Positions 22,577 to 31,013 of a stretch of DNA of 42,432 bases are shown in pieces; position 1 is the first letter of the stretch, and every line of letters begins with the position of its first letter. Position numbers and translations under genes: made by a program. The stretch comes from a virus. The DNA lies in IMG/VR virus record IMGVR_UViG_3300025319_000008, positions 1-42,432 of that record. One strand, given 5' to 3'. A model generated the notes under the pieces. It was not told where the DNA came from, made no database searches, and saw only the letters and a program-made list of their open reading frames with translations.

Positions 22577-25060
22577 ATGAAATTACTTGAAAAACCGCTA
22601 AAAGTCACACCGAGAGGTATGCATGGAGAATATAATGCAATCATTAAATCTTATGAGGCTTATCCAGCTATAAATTTACCAAACGGACTTTTTAAAGAAT
22701 CAATACAAAACTCAACTGGAGCTTCAAAGCATAAAAATGGTTTAACAACTATGGTTTTCCAGAATGTTATTAAGGGTGGTAAAAAATGCTTATCAATAAC
22801 AGATACTAATACAGTTGGATTAACTGGTAAAGTAACCAATTTAGATGAGATAGAAAAACTTGTTGAAAAATACGGAGACAAGGTAAATGAAAAAATTGAA
22901 AAGACTGAAAACTATGCGAGATTTCTTGCAGACAATTTAACACATATTGGAGATGCAAAATTTGGAGCAGGGGCCAATGGTAAAGGTAAAATGTTATATC
23001 AAGCTTGTTCTGTGAATAGAACTATTTATGTTTTTACGATAATAGAAGTGAATGGAAAATTAGAATGCAGAGCATTTGAAAAAAATTTAGGAAAACAATC
23101 TGTTGAACCATATGAAGGAAAAGAAGCAGAAGAGTTTTTTAAAAAGAAAACCGGTAATAGGGTTTCTTTAATAAATACTACTGGTACAATGATTTTTATA
23201 GAAAATGTCAATGAAGAAGTTTGGAATTCTATAGAAAATTCTTTTTCTATTTTATCTGAACAAACAATAAAAAATTCTGCAAATTGTATTATTCAATTTG
23301 ATTGGCACCTAAAATTAGGCTCTGGAACTTTATTTATAGATTTAATAAACTCTAAAGAAGAAATTAAAAGAGTGAAATTAGAAGGTGTATTTGAGGAAAT
23401 TGAAAATGCTTTAAGTGGCAGAAGTGGCAAAAATGAAGGTGTGGAAAAAGAAACATACACTGGTGAAATTAATCACTACAACAAGAAAGGAATTGTGAAC
23501 GTAACTTTTATTAAACTTTCACAAACAATAAACAATGGAGATATTATGGATGTTTTTGCATATAGAAAAGGTATGCGAATTGGCAAATTCGGTTCAGGGA
23601 GGTTTTTAAATTTCCCAGAAGAATTAAGGGGCAAAATTCTTGCAATTGTAACCTTTGATGAAGAAGCTGATAAAATGGTTATAGGTGCAGAAAACTCCAA
23701 TCACTATGGTTTTAGTACAGAAAAAATAGTTATATCAAAATCCATGAGTCATGTTGAAAATTTTGAACAAAAATTTTTAAAATTAATTGGATTTGAAAGG
23801 AAATCAGAAAATATAATAAGTACAGATATCAAAAATATGATTATGGATATGATATCTGAAAGATTAAATGGTAGAGATAAAGTTTCGGGTAAAGAAGAAA
23901 ATATATTATCTCCATATTCTTTAACATTACCATCTTTAAAAACTACAAGTGGGAATGACAGAGTTGATAGAGGTGATAACATTGACTTGAAAACCATTAT
24001 TACAAATGACAGTAATGCAGATAAAGATGTTTTCATTAGGTTAAAAGCAGAATGGAAAACAGATGCCGGAGACATTGATTTTTCCACTCTTTATACTAGT
24101 AAAAAATTAACAGTCAAATCAAAAAGTAGTTTACCTTGGGATTTTGATATTTGTTTTATTGTTGAAATGCCAGCCGGTAAATTTCAACTCAAAGCAGAGT
24201 TGATTGATGACTCTAATAAACAGCCTCTTAATGCTGTTGGTTACAGAACATTATTTTATAATATGGATGTTCCTAAAACATATAAGAGGCCACCACATTT
24301 AGTTGAAATTGCAGGAGAGATAAAATTTCCAAACAAATCAACATTAAGAGTTGAAAAAGGTCAAGAAATTAAAAACGTAAAATTTAAATTAAAAAATAAA
24401 ACTCACAATAAATTGGAATTAAAAATAACGTTTTCATTATTAGATTGTGATGACGTTGAAATTTTTATGTCTAAACAAAAAAATATTATTTTAAATTCTT
24501 TAGGAGAGGATAGTTGGAGTGTTGGTTCAATAAAAATAGATGAAAAATTTGATTACATTTTTATAAAAGACTTCAAAAGAGAAGATAGAACTTGTAAAAT
24601 AGTTGTCAATGTAGAGACTGCTAAGCCTTGTTTAAAGTTACAGATAGACGAATCTGAAAATTTAAATTGTTTTAGAAAATCTTTTTATTGTGGAATTGAT
24701 TCTGATTCTAAAAATAAGTTTTCAGATTTCCTACCATCAGATTTCAAAACACTTGGAACAAGGAAGTCAGGAGTATTGGAAAATCCTGACGGTAGTTATA
24801 CGCTTCTGTATAACAATTCACATTCATCTACTAAAATAATACAATCAAAAAGTAAACAATATAAAGATGGTTCTATATTTGCTTTTTATATTGCTGAGTT
24901 AGCATTTGAAGAGGTTGCCATTATGTCAAAAGTGGCTAATGATTTCATAGGAGAATATCATGGCTACGGCGCTAGGTTTGAAAATGCCGGAAATGACCCA
25001 AATGAAATAGTCAAAACAATGAAGGACTATAGAGATGAATTAAGTTTTGGTTCTAAATAA
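22577..25060 (+). CDS. GHKL-fold ATPase with long beta-rich C-terminal region (MORC/paraMORC-like)
   Basis: An 827-residue protein. The Bergerat ATP-binding fold is visible: N box FKESIQNS (about 39-46), G1 ITDTNTVGLTG in place of D-x-G-x-G, and G2 FGAGANGKGKMLYQ. The DxGxG aspartate is kept but the first Gly is Asn. A second transducer-like region follows (about 300-400), then helices, then two beta-sandwich-like stretches (about 470-700). The overall plan recalls paraMORC-type prokaryotic ATPases rather than gyrase or histidine kinases, but I cannot name the family firmly. It heads a group with the two genes after it. Confidence 0.7.
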   Translation: MKLLEKPLKVTPRGMHGEYNAIIKSYEAYPAINLPNGLFKESIQNSTGASKHKNGLTTMVFQNVIKGGKKCLSITDTNTVGLTGKVTNLDEIEKLVEKYGDKVNEKIEKTENYARFLADNLTHIGDAKFGAGANGKGKMLYQACSVNRTIYVFTIIEVNGKLECRAFEKNLGKQSVEPYEGKEAEEFFKKKTGNRVSLINTTGTMIFIENVNEEVWNSIENSFSILSEQTIKNSANCIIQFDWHLKLGSGTLFIDLINSKEEIKRVKLEGVFEEIENALSGRSGKNEGVEKETYTGEINHYNKKGIVNVTFIKLSQTINNGDIMDVFAYRKGMRIGKFGSGRFLNFPEELRGKILAIVTFDEEADKMVIGAENSNHYGFSTEKIVISKSMSHVENFEQKFLKLIGFERKSENIISTDIKNMIMDMISERLNGRDKVSGKEENILSPYSLTLPSLKTTSGNDRVDRGDNIDLKTIITNDSNADKDVFIRLKAEWKTDAGDIDFSTLYTSKKLTVKSKSSLPWDFDICFIVEMPAGKFQLKAELIDDSNKQPLNAVGYRTLFYNMDVPKTYKRPPHLVEIAGEIKFPNKSTLRVEKGQEIKNVKFKLKNKTHNKLELKITFSLLDCDDVEIFMSKQKNIILNSLGEDSWSVGSIKIDEKFDYIFIKDFKREDRTCKIVVNVETAKPCLKLQIDESENLNCFRKSFYCGIDSDSKNKFSDFLPSDFKTLGTRKSGVLENPDGSYTLLYNNSHSSTKIIQSKSKQYKDGSIFAFYIAELAFEEVAIMSKVANDFIGEYHGYGARFENAGNDPNEIVKTMKDYRDELSFGSK

Positions 25061-25068
25061 ATAATTAT

Positions 25069-25839
25069 ATGACAATTGTAGAATCTAAAATACAAGGCAT
25101 TAAAATTTATAAGTCTACAAATGGACTTATGATTACAGAAAACGATATGGCTTATGCTGACCAGATAGATTTATTTGTGAAAGAAAGTGTTGATAAATTT
25201 AAGGAAAAGTATCCGACCAAACCAAAACAGAATATGGTGTTTTATAAGGATATGGGTAATATGATTATCAACACAATAAAAAAATTCTCAATTCCTGATA
25301 TAGCGGTTGTTTGGTTAATTGCAAATTTTAGAACTCATATAGGAGACCTTGTTTCAACTAACTTAAAAAGGAGAGATAATGTTTCATATTCTTACAGAAT
25401 AGCAAGCATGCCTGGATTTGATACTAATTATTCAAATATTACAGTAATGTTTGAGGCGGCTAATTATATGAATTCAGATGAAAGATTTTTAAGTTGGTTT
25501 GAACAAAAAATAAAAACCTCAAAGTCAAAAAACAGGAATTATTTACGTATTTTTTTTAAAGTCTGCCAACAACTGTTGGGAAATAAAAATATTGAGTCTA
25601 TTCCGGATTATAATTTTACTTTTATATTAGATATGTGTTATGAAATATCTGGTGTTATGATAGATAAAAAAATAGATGTCTCTAGAGAAAATTTTAAATT
25701 GGTTTTCTCTAAATATAAAAAGGAATATATTTTAATACAAAACAATATTAATCGCAAAGATGAGTTTGTTAATTTGATTATTGGTGAAATGATTAATTAT
25801 AATAAAAACTATGGAAATCAAAATGAAAGCAACAACTAA
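25069..25839 (+). CDS. Unknown 256-residue partner of the GHKL ATPase
   Basis: Starts 8 nt after the ATPase gene and overlaps the next gene by 29 nt, so the three are probably one translational unit. The protein is mostly helical and soluble; a central part reads IPDIAVVWLIANFRTHIGDLV. No catalytic motif is recognised. Its fixed place behind the ATPase suggests a shared complex (inference). Confidence 0.65.
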   Translation: MTIVESKIQGIKIYKSTNGLMITENDMAYADQIDLFVKESVDKFKEKYPTKPKQNMVFYKDMGNMIINTIKKFSIPDIAVVWLIANFRTHIGDLVSTNLKRRDNVSYSYRIASMPGFDTNYSNITVMFEAANYMNSDERFLSWFEQKIKTSKSKNRNYLRIFFKVCQQLLGNKNIESIPDYNFTFILDMCYEISGVMIDKKIDVSRENFKLVFSKYKKEYILIQNNINRKDEFVNLIIGEMINYNKNYGNQNESNN

Positions 25840-26227
25840 AATAGCACTTGAAGATGAAATTTCAAGAGCAATAATGGCAGAAAATGGATGTACTGCACAT
25901 TTTGAATATAAAAGCGAAATGGATATTGATGAACTTCCTCGAATTATTAATGTAATGACTTACAATCCGAAAACAAGAGAAACTTTTTTGTTAAAAGAAG
26001 TCACTTCAAACAGTGATGAAGAAGGTTTGATGAAAATTTCTGAATATGTAAAAAATCATAAGTTGATTACGATTCTTATACTATTGTCTGGACAAAAAAG
26101 TGAAGTAAGTCAATCTTGTTCTCATTTTTATTACCAAGATGCTTTGGAGGTATTGGAAAAGTTTTTCTTTAACAAACAACGTGAAGATTATGTAATTTAT
26201 AGTTTATCAATGAATCCTAAAGCTTAA
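25811..26227 (+). CDS. Unknown 138-residue protein, third gene of the GHKL group
   Basis: Overlaps the previous gene by 29 nt if started at 25811; an ATG at 25823 (MKATTKIALED) is also possible. It has an alpha/beta pattern with strands around IINVMTYNP and LITILILLSG. No family recognised. Confidence 0.6.
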   Translation: MEIKMKATTKIALEDEISRAIMAENGCTAHFEYKSEMDIDELPRIINVMTYNPKTRETFLLKEVTSNSDEEGLMKISEYVKNHKLITILILLSGQKSEVSQSCSHFYYQDALEVLEKFFFNKQREDYVIYSLSMNPKA

Positions 26228-26231
26228 TATT

Positions 26232-26756
26232 ATGGAACCAACAAAAGAAATATCAAGAGAACGAATAAGTTCAGGGTTTTTAAAACTCGATAGTGTAAAT
26301 TACAAACGTGGTGATAAAGAATTCAAACGTGAAATCATAAATCGAGGAGATGCTGTTGCTGCTTCTTTATACAATACCAGTACAAAAAAATTTATCTTCG
26401 TAAAACAATTTAGACCCGGTGTTGGAGAAGATTTAATTGAAATAATTGCCGGCACAATGGATGTTGAAGGAGAAACACCTCAAAAGTGCTTAGAGAGGGA
26501 AATTTTAGAGGAAACCGGATATATAATGTCTTCATGTAAATTAATATGTTCTGCTTATTCTTCACCCGGCGGTTCAACAGAAAAGATTCATATTTTTAAC
26601 GCGATTACAGATGGCTCAAGAAAAGGCAAAGGTGGAGGCGTGGGTGATGAAGGAATAGAAATTATTGAATATTCTCTTCAAGAGCTAAATCAAAATATAG
26701 AAATGTTATCAAGCGATTTAAAAACAGCAATGGCTTTCGCTTCTATGATAGTTTAA
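26232..26756 (+). CDS. Nudix hydrolase, ADP-ribose pyrophosphatase type
   Basis: The Nudix box is intact (G74 to about 96): GTMDVEGETPQKCLERE followed by ILEETGY, with the metal-binding REILEE core. Upstream, FIFVKQFRPGVGEDLIEI and downstream SPGGSTEKIHIF fit the ADP-ribose/nucleoside-diphosphate-sugar branch (NudF/NudK-like). Length is 174. Such enzymes split ADP-ribose to AMP and ribose-5-phosphate; in a phage with PncB and NadE it may recycle products of NAD breakdown (inference). Confidence 0.85.
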   Translation: MEPTKEISRERISSGFLKLDSVNYKRGDKEFKREIINRGDAVAASLYNTSTKKFIFVKQFRPGVGEDLIEIIAGTMDVEGETPQKCLEREILEETGYIMSSCKLICSAYSSPGGSTEKIHIFNAITDGSRKGKGGGVGDEGIEIIEYSLQELNQNIEMLSSDLKTAMAFASMIV

Positions 26757-26776
26757 ATCTAAAAAAACAAACAAAA

Positions 26777-26938
26777 ATGGCATACATCGTAAGAACACAA
26801 GATTTAGAGTTGATGAAAAAACAGTTATTAATCAATAACAGAATTTTATCAAAACAGAAGTCAACTCCAGTAATTACAAAAACAATTAAAGGCAATATTA
26901 AATTAATCAAGTTCTTAGAACTTAATTACTATATCTAA
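26777..26938 (+). CDS. Unknown 53-residue basic protein
   Basis: A short ORF between the Nudix and tRNA-binding genes with normal spacing (20 nt after one, 1 nt before the other). It is basic and helical (LMKKQLLINNRILSKQK) and ends FLELNYYI. No family recognised. Confidence 0.55.
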   Translation: MAYIVRTQDLELMKKQLLINNRILSKQKSTPVITKTIKGNIKLIKFLELNYYI

Positions 26939-26939
26939 A

Positions 26940-27281
26940 ATGGAAAAACCAGAAATAACGCTTGACGACTTAGGGCTCATTGAGGAAAAGTTAGAAATAC
27001 GCATTGGGCAGATAATGGCTGCTGAAATTATTCCAAAGAGTTTTGGATTAAAGCTCACAGTTATATTTGGAGAAAATGAAAGCGATGAAAAAACATCATT
27101 CACTAATCTTGGAAAATTTTTTAAACCAGAAGATTTTATTGGATTGTTATGTCCATTTATAACAAACTTAGCTCCGGCAGAAATTAAGGGTGTTAAAAGC
27201 GAAGTTATGATTATGGTAGCTAAGGATAAAAATGGTAAAATTGATTTAAGTAATTATTCCATTGGCTCTAACTTGATGTGA
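26940..27281 (+). CDS. tRNA-binding (EMAP/CsaA-type) OB-fold protein
   Basis: A 113-residue stand-alone OB fold of the EMAP-II/Trbp111/CsaA class. The pattern LEIRIGQIMAAEIIPKS, then TNLGKFFKPEDFIGLLCPFI, NLAPAEIKGVKSEVMIMVA matches the structure-specific tRNA-binding domain also found at the C-terminus of MetRS. It may hold tRNA for repair or modification enzymes of the phage. It overlaps a GTG codon of the next gene by 4 nt. Confidence 0.75.
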   Translation: MEKPEITLDDLGLIEEKLEIRIGQIMAAEIIPKSFGLKLTVIFGENESDEKTSFTNLGKFFKPEDFIGLLCPFITNLAPAEIKGVKSEVMIMVAKDKNGKIDLSNYSIGSNLM

Positions 27282-27283
27282 TT

Positions 27284-27730
27284 ATGGAAGACTTGAAATT
27301 GAATATTGAGTTTGATGTCATTGACAAATCTAACGAAGCTCATAAAAATGATATTGTTATTAAAGAAGGAAAAATCTGGAAAGACGATAAGATAATAGAA
27401 CTTGAATTTGGTAATCTCGAACAAATAAGAGTGTTACGTAAGTACTCAAAAAAAATTGAGGAATTTATTATTGGAGTTCGTCCAGATTATCATTACGAAG
27501 TTACTGGAACAGCGTCATTTAATTGTATATGTGGAAGGAAGGTTGAAATTTCAAGAATTGATGCAGAGAATGAAGATGATATAGAATGCTTTGAAGACCA
27601 AACAAAACGTTGTTATTCATGTAAGCGTAATTATGAATTTATTATAAGAAGAGAATATAGGAAGCACGGAGAAAGAAATTTTGTTCATCATATGCATTTA
27701 CTCGTTGTGTTAACAGACAAAAAAGATTAA
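27284..27730 (+). CDS. Unknown protein with zinc-ribbon-like Cys pairs
   Basis: About 148 residues from the ATG at 27284 (a GTG at 27278 is possible). Two Cys pairs, CICGRK and CYSCKRN, about 30 residues apart, suggest a zinc ribbon within a beta-rich domain. The N-terminal half is acidic. No family recognised; it could bind nucleic acid. Confidence 0.65.
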   Translation: MEDLKLNIEFDVIDKSNEAHKNDIVIKEGKIWKDDKIIELEFGNLEQIRVLRKYSKKIEEFIIGVRPDYHYEVTGTASFNCICGRKVEISRIDAENEDDIECFEDQTKRCYSCKRNYEFIIRREYRKHGERNFVHHMHLLVVLTDKKD

Positions 27731-27732
27731 AC

Positions 27733-28050
27733 ATGAGATTTGAATTTGAAACTGATTTAGAAGATTTAGACGAAAGAAGCGAATTTGCTAATGCGGTTTG
27801 CAAATTAATAGTTGACAAAAACAATGGTAATTTAATTAACTCTCTGAATGAAGTTGGAGATATTTATGATATGTTTTTCATAAGCGTAAGAAATATATAC
27901 GAATTGGTTGATTCTGAAATTCCTTTATTTGCTTTGTATGAGTTGCATAAATTTGGTGCAGATAATTTAGGATTAACACCAGAAGAATTTAAACAAGCTA
28001 AACAAAGTTCTATGCTGGCATGTTCTGAATATTACTTAGAAACAAAATAA
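27733..28050 (+). CDS. Unknown 105-residue acidic helical protein
   Basis: An acidic, fully helical protein (EFETDLEDLDERSEFA, then LGLTPEEFKQAKQ). It starts 2 nt after its neighbour. No motif or membrane segment is seen. Confidence 0.65.
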   Translation: MRFEFETDLEDLDERSEFANAVCKLIVDKNNGNLINSLNEVGDIYDMFFISVRNIYELVDSEIPLFALYELHKFGADNLGLTPEEFKQAKQSSMLACSEYYLETK

Positions 28051-28055
28051 TAAAC

Positions 28056-28262
28056 ATGCCTTTTAAATTAGCAAAAATATATTATAAACTAAAAGAATAC
28101 TATCAACTGTTTTTAGGAACCCTTTTATTGATTGATGTAATTTTAATTATAGTTATGATACCAATGGGTGACCCATTTTATGCAATTGTATTTTATTCTA
28201 CTCTTTTTTTGTTTGCAAATTTAATAGTTGGTATGGTTTTTAAAGAATTAAAAAATAAATGA
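28056..28262 (+). CDS. Small membrane protein with two transmembrane segments
   Basis: 68 residues with two hydrophobic helices (FLGTLLLIDVILIIVMIP and FYAIVFYSTLFLFANLIVGMVF) joined by a short loop, and charged ends. The plan would fit a holin, antiholin or superinfection-exclusion protein, but no family is recognised. Confidence 0.6.
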   Translation: MPFKLAKIYYKLKEYYQLFLGTLLLIDVILIIVMIPMGDPFYAIVFYSTLFLFANLIVGMVFKELKNK

Positions 28263-28263
28263 C

Positions 28264-28791
28264 ATGTCGTATTGCGTAGTAGATTGTGAGGCCGATGGCG
28301 AAATTCCGTATAAATATTCAATGGTGTGTTTCGGAGCTGTAATTGTTGATGAGAAACTCGACAAAACTTTTTATGGTAAAACAAAACCAATATCCCAAAT
28401 TTGGATACCAGATGCATTAGCAGTATCCGGATTTTCTCGTGAAGAACATGAAAAATTTGATGAACCGGTAAAAGTAATGCAGGAATTTGCAGATTGGCTC
28501 AAATTAAACTCAAATGGTAAACCAACTTTTATTTCTGATAACCCGGCTTTTGATTTTTCTTGGATAAATTATTATTTTCATATGTATTATGGCAGTAATC
28601 CTTTTGGGTTCTCAGCTCGGAGAATAGGAGATTTATATTGTGGATTGATGAAGGATGCTGGAAAAAACAGTGAGTGGAAAAGAAAATATCGCATGACTAA
28701 GCACACGCACGCTCCGGTTGATGACGCAAAAGGAAATGCTGAAGCTCTTTTAGCATTTAGAGATAAATTAGGTCTTAAAATTCATTTTTAA
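28264..28791 (+). CDS. DEDDh 3'-5' exonuclease (DexA/RNase T-like)
   Basis: A 175-residue exonuclease fold. The catalytic acids are D7 and E9 (VVDCEADG), an Asp in SDNPAFDFSW (about D97), and H149 with D153/D154 in HAPVDDAKGNAEALL, the H-x4-D arrangement of the DEDDh class. It resembles phage exonucleases of the T4 DexA kind. Substrate (DNA or RNA) is not decided by the sequence. Confidence 0.82.
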   Translation: MSYCVVDCEADGEIPYKYSMVCFGAVIVDEKLDKTFYGKTKPISQIWIPDALAVSGFSREEHEKFDEPVKVMQEFADWLKLNSNGKPTFISDNPAFDFSWINYYFHMYYGSNPFGFSARRIGDLYCGLMKDAGKNSEWKRKYRMTKHTHAPVDDAKGNAEALLAFRDKLGLKIHF

Positions 28792-28803
28792 GATTTAAAG
28801 TGT

Positions 28804-28811
28804 TATGTTTG
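28804..28811 (+). promoter_or_regulatory. Bacteroidota-type promoter, -7 box TATGTTTG
   Basis: TATGTTTGC fits TAnnTTTG. The next ATG is 4 nt downstream of the box (28816), again close to the expected transcription start, so a leaderless message is likely. Confidence 0.5.
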
Positions 28812-28815
28812 CACC

Positions 28816-29094
28816 ATGACATATACAGAATTTTTAAAAAACCCATGGTACGCTTCTGTTATTGTGTTTATTACTCAGATAATTTTCATTTATATGAGAA
28901 CAATAAATGTTATTTACACAACAGAAAGACGTATCTGGCCTACAATAATTTCAAATTTAGGAATATCAATAACTTGGTTACTTTCTGTTGGAATAACTAC
29001 AAAATCAGTTCTCGACGGTTCTTGGCAACCAATTTTGGCTTACTTGATTGGTGGCACCGTTGGTACTTATTTTGGAATTAAAAAAGATATTTAA
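28816..29094 (+). CDS. Membrane protein with three hydrophobic segments
   Basis: 92 residues with three predicted membrane spans: ASVIVFITQIIFIYM, IISNLGISITWLLSVGI and ILAYLIGGTVGTYFGI. The Gly-rich last span and NxxY/R in the loop recall small phage and DUF5698-like membrane proteins. A holin role is possible but unproved. It is driven by its own promoter-like box. Confidence 0.65.
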   Translation: MTYTEFLKNPWYASVIVFITQIIFIYMRTINVIYTTERRIWPTIISNLGISITWLLSVGITTKSVLDGSWQPILAYLIGGTVGTYFGIKKDI

Positions 29095-29110
29095 AACATT
29101 TTACAAAACA

Positions 29111-29120
29111 ATCCGTTTAA
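29111..29120 (+). promoter_or_regulatory. Recurrent CGTTTAA box
   Basis: ATCCGTTTAA with the core at 29114-29120, 31 nt before the ATG at 29145 in a 50-nt gap. The ten bases match 13096-13105 exactly. It is a candidate phage-specific promoter element. Confidence 0.3.
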
Positions 29121-29144
29121 TATATAAACTTAATTAAAAACATC

Positions 29145-29393
29145 ATGGGCGTAATGTCTTGTTCGAGAAGAAATTGCGAAAGCATAATGTGTGACTGTTA
29201 TGTTCCTGATATTGGATATATTTGTAATGAATGTCAAAATGAATTTAAGGAAATCTCAACTATAGGGAATCTAACTCATACTGAATTGGAAATTCGTGTG
29301 GAATTAGAAGAATTCATGAAAACTCCTAAAAATGATTATGATAACGAAAAAGATATAACTGCAGATGAATTTTTTAGAAACCACTCAAAATAA
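29145..29393 (+). CDS. Cys-rich small phage protein
   Basis: 82 residues. The start MGVMSCSRRNCESIMCDCYV followed by YICNECQNEF has seven Cys, four of them arranged as C-x4-C / C-x2-C, likely one zinc site. The C-terminal half is acidic. Similar MGVMSCSR-type proteins are common in phages, with no known role. Confidence 0.7.
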   Translation: MGVMSCSRRNCESIMCDCYVPDIGYICNECQNEFKEISTIGNLTHTELEIRVELEEFMKTPKNDYDNEKDITADEFFRNHSK

Positions 29394-29399
29394 AACAAC

Positions 29400-29561
29400 A
29401 TGAATATTTTATCATTTAATGAAATAATAAAATTTAAAACGGTTAAGATGAACCGGAATAATTATTGGTTATTGGAATTGATATATGGAGATTGTGCATA
29501 TGATAAAACTGCAAAATTTCAATTACCTCATAATATTGTGTTAAACAAACTAAAAAGATAA
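29400..29561 (+). CDS. Unknown 53-residue protein
   Basis: Short ORF with normal operon spacing (6 nt after its neighbour). It has a basic N-terminus (EIIKFKTVKMNRNN) and a central YWLLELIYGDCAYD. No family recognised. Confidence 0.5.
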   Translation: MNILSFNEIIKFKTVKMNRNNYWLLELIYGDCAYDKTAKFQLPHNIVLNKLKR

Positions 29562-29563
29562 TT

Positions 29564-29758
29564 ATGTACGTAATCGAAATAAGGCAAGTGGCAGAATCTA
29601 TAACTGGATTGGTTTCAAAAGGTGGAAAAGTCCTAAAGTTTGATGACGAATCTAAAGCAAGGATATTTGGCAAAGAAAATATTGAAAAATCAAGATACAT
29701 TGCTTGTTGGGAAGCCATTACTGAAAACACTGCAAAAATAAGAGGACACGAAATTTAA
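29564..29758 (+). CDS. Unknown 64-residue protein
   Basis: Starts 2 nt after the preceding short ORF. It has an alpha/beta pattern (MYVIEIRQVAESITGLVSKG) and no known motif. Position and spacing support a real gene. Confidence 0.55.
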   Translation: MYVIEIRQVAESITGLVSKGGKVLKFDDESKARIFGKENIEKSRYIACWEAITENTAKIRGHEI

Positions 29759-29763
29759 TAGCA

Positions 29764-29895
29764 ATGGACAGAGATAAAACAAAAGAATATATTAATGAAT
29801 ATGAAAAATTCTCCATTGTAACATTTTGGCAAGAAGAAATACCAAAAGTTGCACAAGCCGGCTGGTGCCATAAAGTAATTGATAAAAAACAATAA
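29764..29895 (+). CDS. Unknown 43-residue protein
   Basis: A short ORF between 29758 and the YqeY-like gene, with 5-nt and 1-nt spacers. It contains EKFSIVTFWQEEIPKVAQAGW. No family recognised. Confidence 0.45.
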   Translation: MDRDKTKEYINEYEKFSIVTFWQEEIPKVAQAGWCHKVIDKKQ

Positions 29896-29896
29896 C

Positions 29897-30358
29897 ATGA
29901 CAAACATAAAACAAGACATCCTTAAAGACATGAAGGATGCTATGAAAGAAAAAAACACATCCAAGTTAGAAGCTTTAAGAGCTATGAAAGGAGCTATCGA
30001 TAAATTTGAAAAAGAAAATACAATTCCGGAAGTTGAATTATCGTCTGCAAATTATGTAACAGCGTTTAGACCACTCGTTAAACAGAGATTGGATAGTATT
30101 GAGCAATTCAAAGTTGCAGGAAATGAAGAGCTTGCAGGTAAAGAGCAATCTGAGCTTGATGTTATTAATTCTTATCTTATAAATATTCAACCCAAACAAA
30201 TGGATAGCTCTGAAATAAAAAGCATTGTTAAAAAATTTGTATCTGAAAATTCTTTAATAAAATCAGATATGGGCAAGGTTATGTCTTTTTTTAAATCAAA
30301 CTATGAAGGACAATACGACGGAAAAGAATTGAGTATTTTAGTTAAAAAAGTTTTATAA
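29897..30358 (+). CDS. YqeY/GatB-tail family protein
   Basis: A 153-residue YqeY-family protein: the N-terminal helical bundle (DILKDMKDAMKEKNTSKLEALRAM) and the tail domain (PKQMDSSEIKSIVKKFV, MGKVMSFFKSNYEGQYDGKELSILVKKVL) are both clear. The family shares its tail with GatB of the tRNA-dependent amidotransferase, and YqeY-like proteins may bind tRNA. The ATG at 29897 gives the usual length. Confidence 0.88.
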   Translation: MTNIKQDILKDMKDAMKEKNTSKLEALRAMKGAIDKFEKENTIPEVELSSANYVTAFRPLVKQRLDSIEQFKVAGNEELAGKEQSELDVINSYLINIQPKQMDSSEIKSIVKKFVSENSLIKSDMGKVMSFFKSNYEGQYDGKELSILVKKVL

Positions 30359-30365
30359 TAAACAC

Positions 30366-31010
30366 ATGACAACATCACAATTTATAAAAATGTTACAAGA
30401 TGCAGATCCAAGTGGAATAGCACATATAAGAATGTCTGGTGGAGTACCAAAATACGCAGAATTAAAACCGGGATATTGGGACGGTCCATATCAATATATT
30501 GATGATGACGGAAATTGGGTATATTCATCTATGAACAATAAAGTAGATATCTGGACAGAAGAAATAGAGGATTATATTGGAGAAATGCTTGATACTTACA
30601 ATACTCCACCATGGGATGAGATAAAGAAAAAATTTAAATTTGAACTAACTTCATCGCCTGAACTAAATAAGGAAAGAGAAGACAAAATTTTAAAAGAAGC
30701 AAAATCTGCTTATGATGATTTAGTAGAAATATACAAACGTTTCAGAGAAGAAGGAGAAGCTCGAGCAATTAAAAATGCAAATGATGGTTGGACATGGTTT
30801 CAAAACAAACTCGTTGATGACAATACAATCGAATCTAATCAACACCATTATTATACATGGAAGATTTATGATAAACCAACATTAATGGGATTGATAAAAA
30901 AAGAACAAAGTTCTAATTCGCACAATGTAGAAGCTGTTTATAAATCAGGCTTATTTGAAAGAGTCGATAACAACAAGATGCCCGGATACTATGAATGGAT
31001 AAAAAAATAA
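30366..31010 (+). CDS. Conserved phage protein of unknown function
   Basis: A 214-residue protein whose N-terminus (FIKMLQDADPSGIAHIRMSGG, then GYWDGPYQYIDDDGNWVYS and KVDIWTEEI) follows a pattern I know from many large myophages, without assigned role. The middle is helical and acidic; the C-terminus is rich in aromatic residues. It starts 7 nt after the YqeY gene. Confidence 0.7.
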   Translation: MTTSQFIKMLQDADPSGIAHIRMSGGVPKYAELKPGYWDGPYQYIDDDGNWVYSSMNNKVDIWTEEIEDYIGEMLDTYNTPPWDEIKKKFKFELTSSPELNKEREDKILKEAKSAYDDLVEIYKRFREEGEARAIKNANDGWTWFQNKLVDDNTIESNQHHYYTWKIYDKPTLMGLIKKEQSSNSHNVEAVYKSGLFERVDNNKMPGYYEWIKK

Positions 31011-31013
31011 ATA

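Noticed and set aside
28800-29081. 93-codon plus-strand ORF overlapping the membrane protein at 28816
   Set aside because: It is an out-of-frame shadow; the other frame has clear membrane segments and a start next to the promoter box.
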